Assembly (NCBI GenBank): GCA_937891045.1
Contig: CALBEV010000091.1
Span: forward strand, 1-42,363
Reading direction: 5' to 3'
Length of the DNA: 42,363 bases
DNA from: an uncultured Burkholderiales bacterium
Lineage (GTDB): Bacteria > Pseudomonadota > Gammaproteobacteria > Burkholderiales > Burkholderiaceae
Of this stretch, positions 40,010 through 42,363 are shown one piece after another; the first letter of the stretch is position 1, and each line of letters starts with the position of its first letter. Under the pieces are notes generated by a model. That model ran no database searches, was not told the origin of the DNA, and saw only the letters and a program-made list of their open reading frames with translations. Both the position numbers and the translations under genes were made by a program.

Positions 40010-41806
40010 ATGCCCATCCCCTCCCCTTCTCGGCCACAGCCTTCACAAGAACGCATTCAGTGGCTGAACCAAGCCAGCACGGCAGAAGCCCTGGCCTGGC
40101 TGGATGGGATTTACGAACACTCGCCCTGGGTGGCCGAACAGGCTTTGGCGCAGCGCCCGTTTCGCAGCTTGGCGCACCTGAAATGGGCCTTGGCGCACAG
40201 CGTCATGCAAGCCGATCCGATGCAGCAAATGGCGCTCATCAAGGCGCACCCGTTGCTCGCGGCCAAACCCAACCCGCACCTCACCAGCGAATCCAAACAA
40301 GAGCAACAAGTGGCGGGCTTGTGGCAAAGCACGCCAGCGCAAGCGGCCCAATTGCAAGCCCTGAACCAGGCCTACATCGCCAAATTCGGCTGGCCGTTCA
40401 TCGTTGCGGTGCGCGGCCCACGCGGCAATGGCCTGACACCCCAGGCCATTTTGGACACCATGGCCTGGCGCATGCACCAGTCGCCTGCGGTGGCGTTCCA
40501 AGAAAACCTGCGGCAAATCCACCGCATCGCCGAACTGCGCTTGAACGAAAAATGCCAGCAACACCCGGTCTTGGGCGGCGAAGTTTGGGATTGGCACGCA
40601 TGGCTGGCGCAGTTCAGCGACCCGGGTTTCCAAGAGCACGGCCAACTCAGCGTCAGCTACCTGACCCCGGCGCACCAAGCCTGCGCCCAAACCATCGCCC
40701 TGGGCATGAGAGCCTGCGGTTTTGACGAGGTGACCATTGACGCGGTGGGCAATGTGGTGGGCCGCTACCACCCCGCCCAAGCAGACGCGCCTTATGTCCT
40801 TACCGGCAGCCATTACGACACGGTGCGCAATGGCGGTCAATACGACGGCCGCCTGGGCGTCTTTGTGCCCATGGCCTGTGTGCGCGAATGGGCCAGCCAA
40901 GGGCAACGCTTGCCTGTGGGCTTGGAAGTGGTGGCCTTTGCCGAAGAAGAAGGCCAGCGCTACAAGGCCACATTTTTGGCGTCCTCGGCCTTGGTGGGCG
41001 ACTTCAACCCCGTCTGGCTGGACCAACAAGACACCGCAGGCATCAGCATGCGTGAAGCCCTGCAAGCCGCTGGTCACAACCCGAAAGACATACCGGCCCT
41101 GAAACGCGAGCCTTCAAAGTACGTGGGTTTTGTCGAAGTGCACATCGAACAAGGCCCGGTTTTGCATGCCTTGAACATGCCTTTGGGCATCGTCACCTCC
41201 ATCAATGGCAGCGTGCGCTATGTGGGTGAACTGACCGGCACGGCCAGCCATGCAGGCACCAGCCCCATGGACCAACGGCACGACGCGGTGGCCGCCTTTG
41301 CCGAATGGGCGGTGTATGTGGAGCAACGCGCCCGCCAAGATGGCGACTCGGTGGCGACGGTGGGCATGTTGAACGTGCCGCAAGGTTCGATCAACGTGGT
41401 GCCCGGCTTGGTGCAGTTCAGCTTGGACATGCGGGCCCCCAGCGATGCCCAGCGCGACGCCTTGGCCACCGACATCTTGCACAAACTGCGCACAGTTTGT
41501 GCAGAACGCAGCATCCATTTGAAGCTGGAAGAAACCGTGCGTGCCGCTGCCGCGCCCAGCGATCCGGGCTTGCAACGCCGTTGGGAAGAAGCGGTGTCTG
41601 GCCTGGGATTGCCGCTGCACCACCTGCCCAGCGGGGCAGGACACGACGCCATGAAGATGCACCAAGCCATGCCGCAAGCCATGTTGTTTGTGCGCGGGGA
41701 AAACCAGGGCATCAGCCACAACCCGCTGGAGAGCACCACGGCCGATGACATGCAGTTGGCGATCGAGGCTTTCGCGGCCTTGATGCAGGCCGTGTCACTG
41801 CGCTGA
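40010..41806 (+). CDS. Fusion: OHCU decarboxylase (UraD) plus allantoate amidohydrolase-type M20 hydrolase
   Basis: A 598-residue two-domain protein. Residues about 10-170 are UraD: ALAWLDGIYEHSPWVAE, IKAHPLLAAKP with catalytic H80, SESKQEQQVAGL and KFGWPFIVAVRG; it makes S-allantoin from OHCU. Residues about 185-598 are an M20 zinc hydrolase: GSHYDTVRNGGQYDGRLGV (H268 and Asp ligands), VAFAEEEGQRY (E312-E314), VEVHIEQGPVL, TASHAGTSPMDQRHDAV and SHNPLES, the pattern of allantoate amidohydrolases and N-carbamoyl amino acid hydrolases. The linker is short and in frame with no stop, so a true fusion. Start ATG 40010 is preferred to an in-frame start ten codons earlier. It is divergent from uraH. 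Confidence 0.92.
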   Translation: MPIPSPSRPQPSQERIQWLNQASTAEALAWLDGIYEHSPWVAEQALAQRPFRSLAHLKWALAHSVMQADPMQQMALIKAHPLLAAKPNPHLTSESKQEQQVAGLWQSTPAQAAQLQALNQAYIAKFGWPFIVAVRGPRGNGLTPQAILDTMAWRMHQSPAVAFQENLRQIHRIAELRLNEKCQQHPVLGGEVWDWHAWLAQFSDPGFQEHGQLSVSYLTPAHQACAQTIALGMRACGFDEVTIDAVGNVVGRYHPAQADAPYVLTGSHYDTVRNGGQYDGRLGVFVPMACVREWASQGQRLPVGLEVVAFAEEEGQRYKATFLASSALVGDFNPVWLDQQDTAGISMREALQAAGHNPKDIPALKREPSKYVGFVEVHIEQGPVLHALNMPLGIVTSINGSVRYVGELTGTASHAGTSPMDQRHDAVAAFAEWAVYVEQRARQDGDSVATVGMLNVPQGSINVVPGLVQFSLDMRAPSDAQRDALATDILHKLRTVCAERSIHLKLEETVRAAAAPSDPGLQRRWEEAVSGLGLPLHHLPSGAGHDAMKMHQAMPQAMLFVRGENQGISHNPLESTTADDMQLAIEAFAALMQAVSLR

Positions 41807-41807
41807 A

Positions 41808-42363
41808 TCAGCGGTTTTTCAGGCTCTGCCACACCTGCTGTTCGTTGGACAAGCCTTCATCTGCCAAGCGCTGGTTGATTTGCGCATGGTCGCTCAAGGC
41901 GGCCAACTCCCGCATTTGGCTGAACAAGGTGCGGTAACGCGCCAAGGCATAGTCGGCATTGCTTTGGAGCAAGCTGGGGTGAAGCTCCACATTCGGAGGC
42001 TGCTGCTGGGCTTTCAAAGCTTCTTCCCGTTCTGCCCGCAGCTGGTCCGTGAAGGCCGACGACATGATGGCCGCTGGAATGGCAAACACACCGATGCCCA
42101 CCAAGGCCAACAACACCGTCAGCAGCCGACCCGCTGGGGTGATGGGCGTGATGTCGCCGTAGCCGACACTGGCCAAGGTCACCACCGCCCAATACATGGC
42201 TGTGGGAATGTCTTCAAACTTGTCAGGCTGGGCGCCGCGCTCAAGCAAGTAACCCATGGCGGCGGTGATGAACACCAGCATCATCATGATGAATGAAGAG
42301 GCCGCCAATGACCTGCCCCCTTCCAGCCGTACCAACGTAATGTTTGTGAAGTCCGTCACCATG
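41808..42363 (-). CDS. Potassium channel family protein, C-terminal part (cut by window end)
   Basis: The visible 185 codons cover the last helices of a voltage-gated-type K+ channel: a helix (AASSFIMMMLVFITAAMGYL), pore helix and selectivity filter AVVTLASVGYGDITPITPAG (filter SVGYGD), the inner helix LLTVLLALVGIGVFAIPAAI, then a cytoplasmic helical tail (QLRAEREEALKAQQQ and on) with coiled-coil character. An ATG lies at 42362 but family members have an upstream sensor domain, so the gene very likely continues past the edge. Its stop is 1 nt from that of the UraD fusion on the other strand. Confidence 0.85.
   Translation of the reverse strand, partial: MVTDFTNITLVRLEGGRSLAASSFIMMMLVFITAAMGYLLERGAQPDKFEDIPTAMYWAVVTLASVGYGDITPITPAGRLLTVLLALVGIGVFAIPAAIMSSAFTDQLRAEREEALKAQQQPPNVELHPSLLQSNADYALARYRTLFSQMRELAALSDHAQINQRLADEGLSNEQQVWQSLKNR

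Overview
The window looks like a chromosomal segment of a betaproteobacterium in the Burkholderiales, most likely family Comamonadaceae (Limnohabitans, Rhodoferax or Polaromonas-like). This rests on remembered gene order and protein character, not a search. The supporting blocks are rpsP-rimM-trmD-rplS with a CoA pyrophosphatase and a CobD-like protein; AI-2E transporter-hda-HAD-pcnB-folK beside purM; and DUF3579-argD-argF. DNA is GC-rich, genes are tightly packed with many ATGA, TGAATG and TAATG junctions, and no tRNA, rRNA or CRISPR was seen.

Layout. 1-20.8 kb is mostly housekeeping: a truncated DEAD-box helicase, orn, an M48 peptidase overlapping rsgA, the ribosomal/tRNA modification operon with its promoter and terminator, a TM2 membrane protein, the folK/pcnB/HAD/hda cluster, purM, a SirB1-like protein, murJ, rpsT, and argD-argF. 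Two accessory patches interrupt it. One is a 0.5 kb gene-free element (13.55-14.08 kb) bounded by inverted copies of a GGGGTCAG repeat and carrying a 63-bp tandem duplication. The other is an AT-richer patch (16.87-18.16 kb) with an orphan chaperone-usher type fimbrial adhesin gene broken by one in-frame TAA.

20.8-41.8 kb is a purine scavenging and degradation region. A minus-strand run encodes a BMP-type nucleoside/purine ABC importer (ATPase, two permeases, lipoprotein), a secreted HNH nuclease-like protein, a Rieske oxygenase, an adenine deaminase-like enzyme and an FAD monooxygenase. Divergent from it are xdhA, xdhB and guanine deaminase. Then come a glycerate 2-kinase, the cytochrome-fused membrane urate hydroxylase PuuD, XdhC, hydroxyisourate hydrolase, and a fusion of OHCU decarboxylase with an allantoate amidohydrolase-type M20 domain. 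Together these would take adenine and guanine through xanthine, urate, 5-hydroxyisourate, OHCU and allantoin toward ureidoglycolate/glyoxylate and glycerate. The only obvious gap is allantoinase, which is not in the window. The final gene is a truncated potassium channel.

Best leads: the Rieske oxygenase (VanA/N-demethylase-like) and FAD monooxygenase embedded in a purine operon; the secreted nuclease translationally coupled to the importer lipoprotein with an intrinsic terminator inside its signal-peptide codons; and a GGGGTCAG inverted-repeat element that supplies the stop codons of two unrelated genes.
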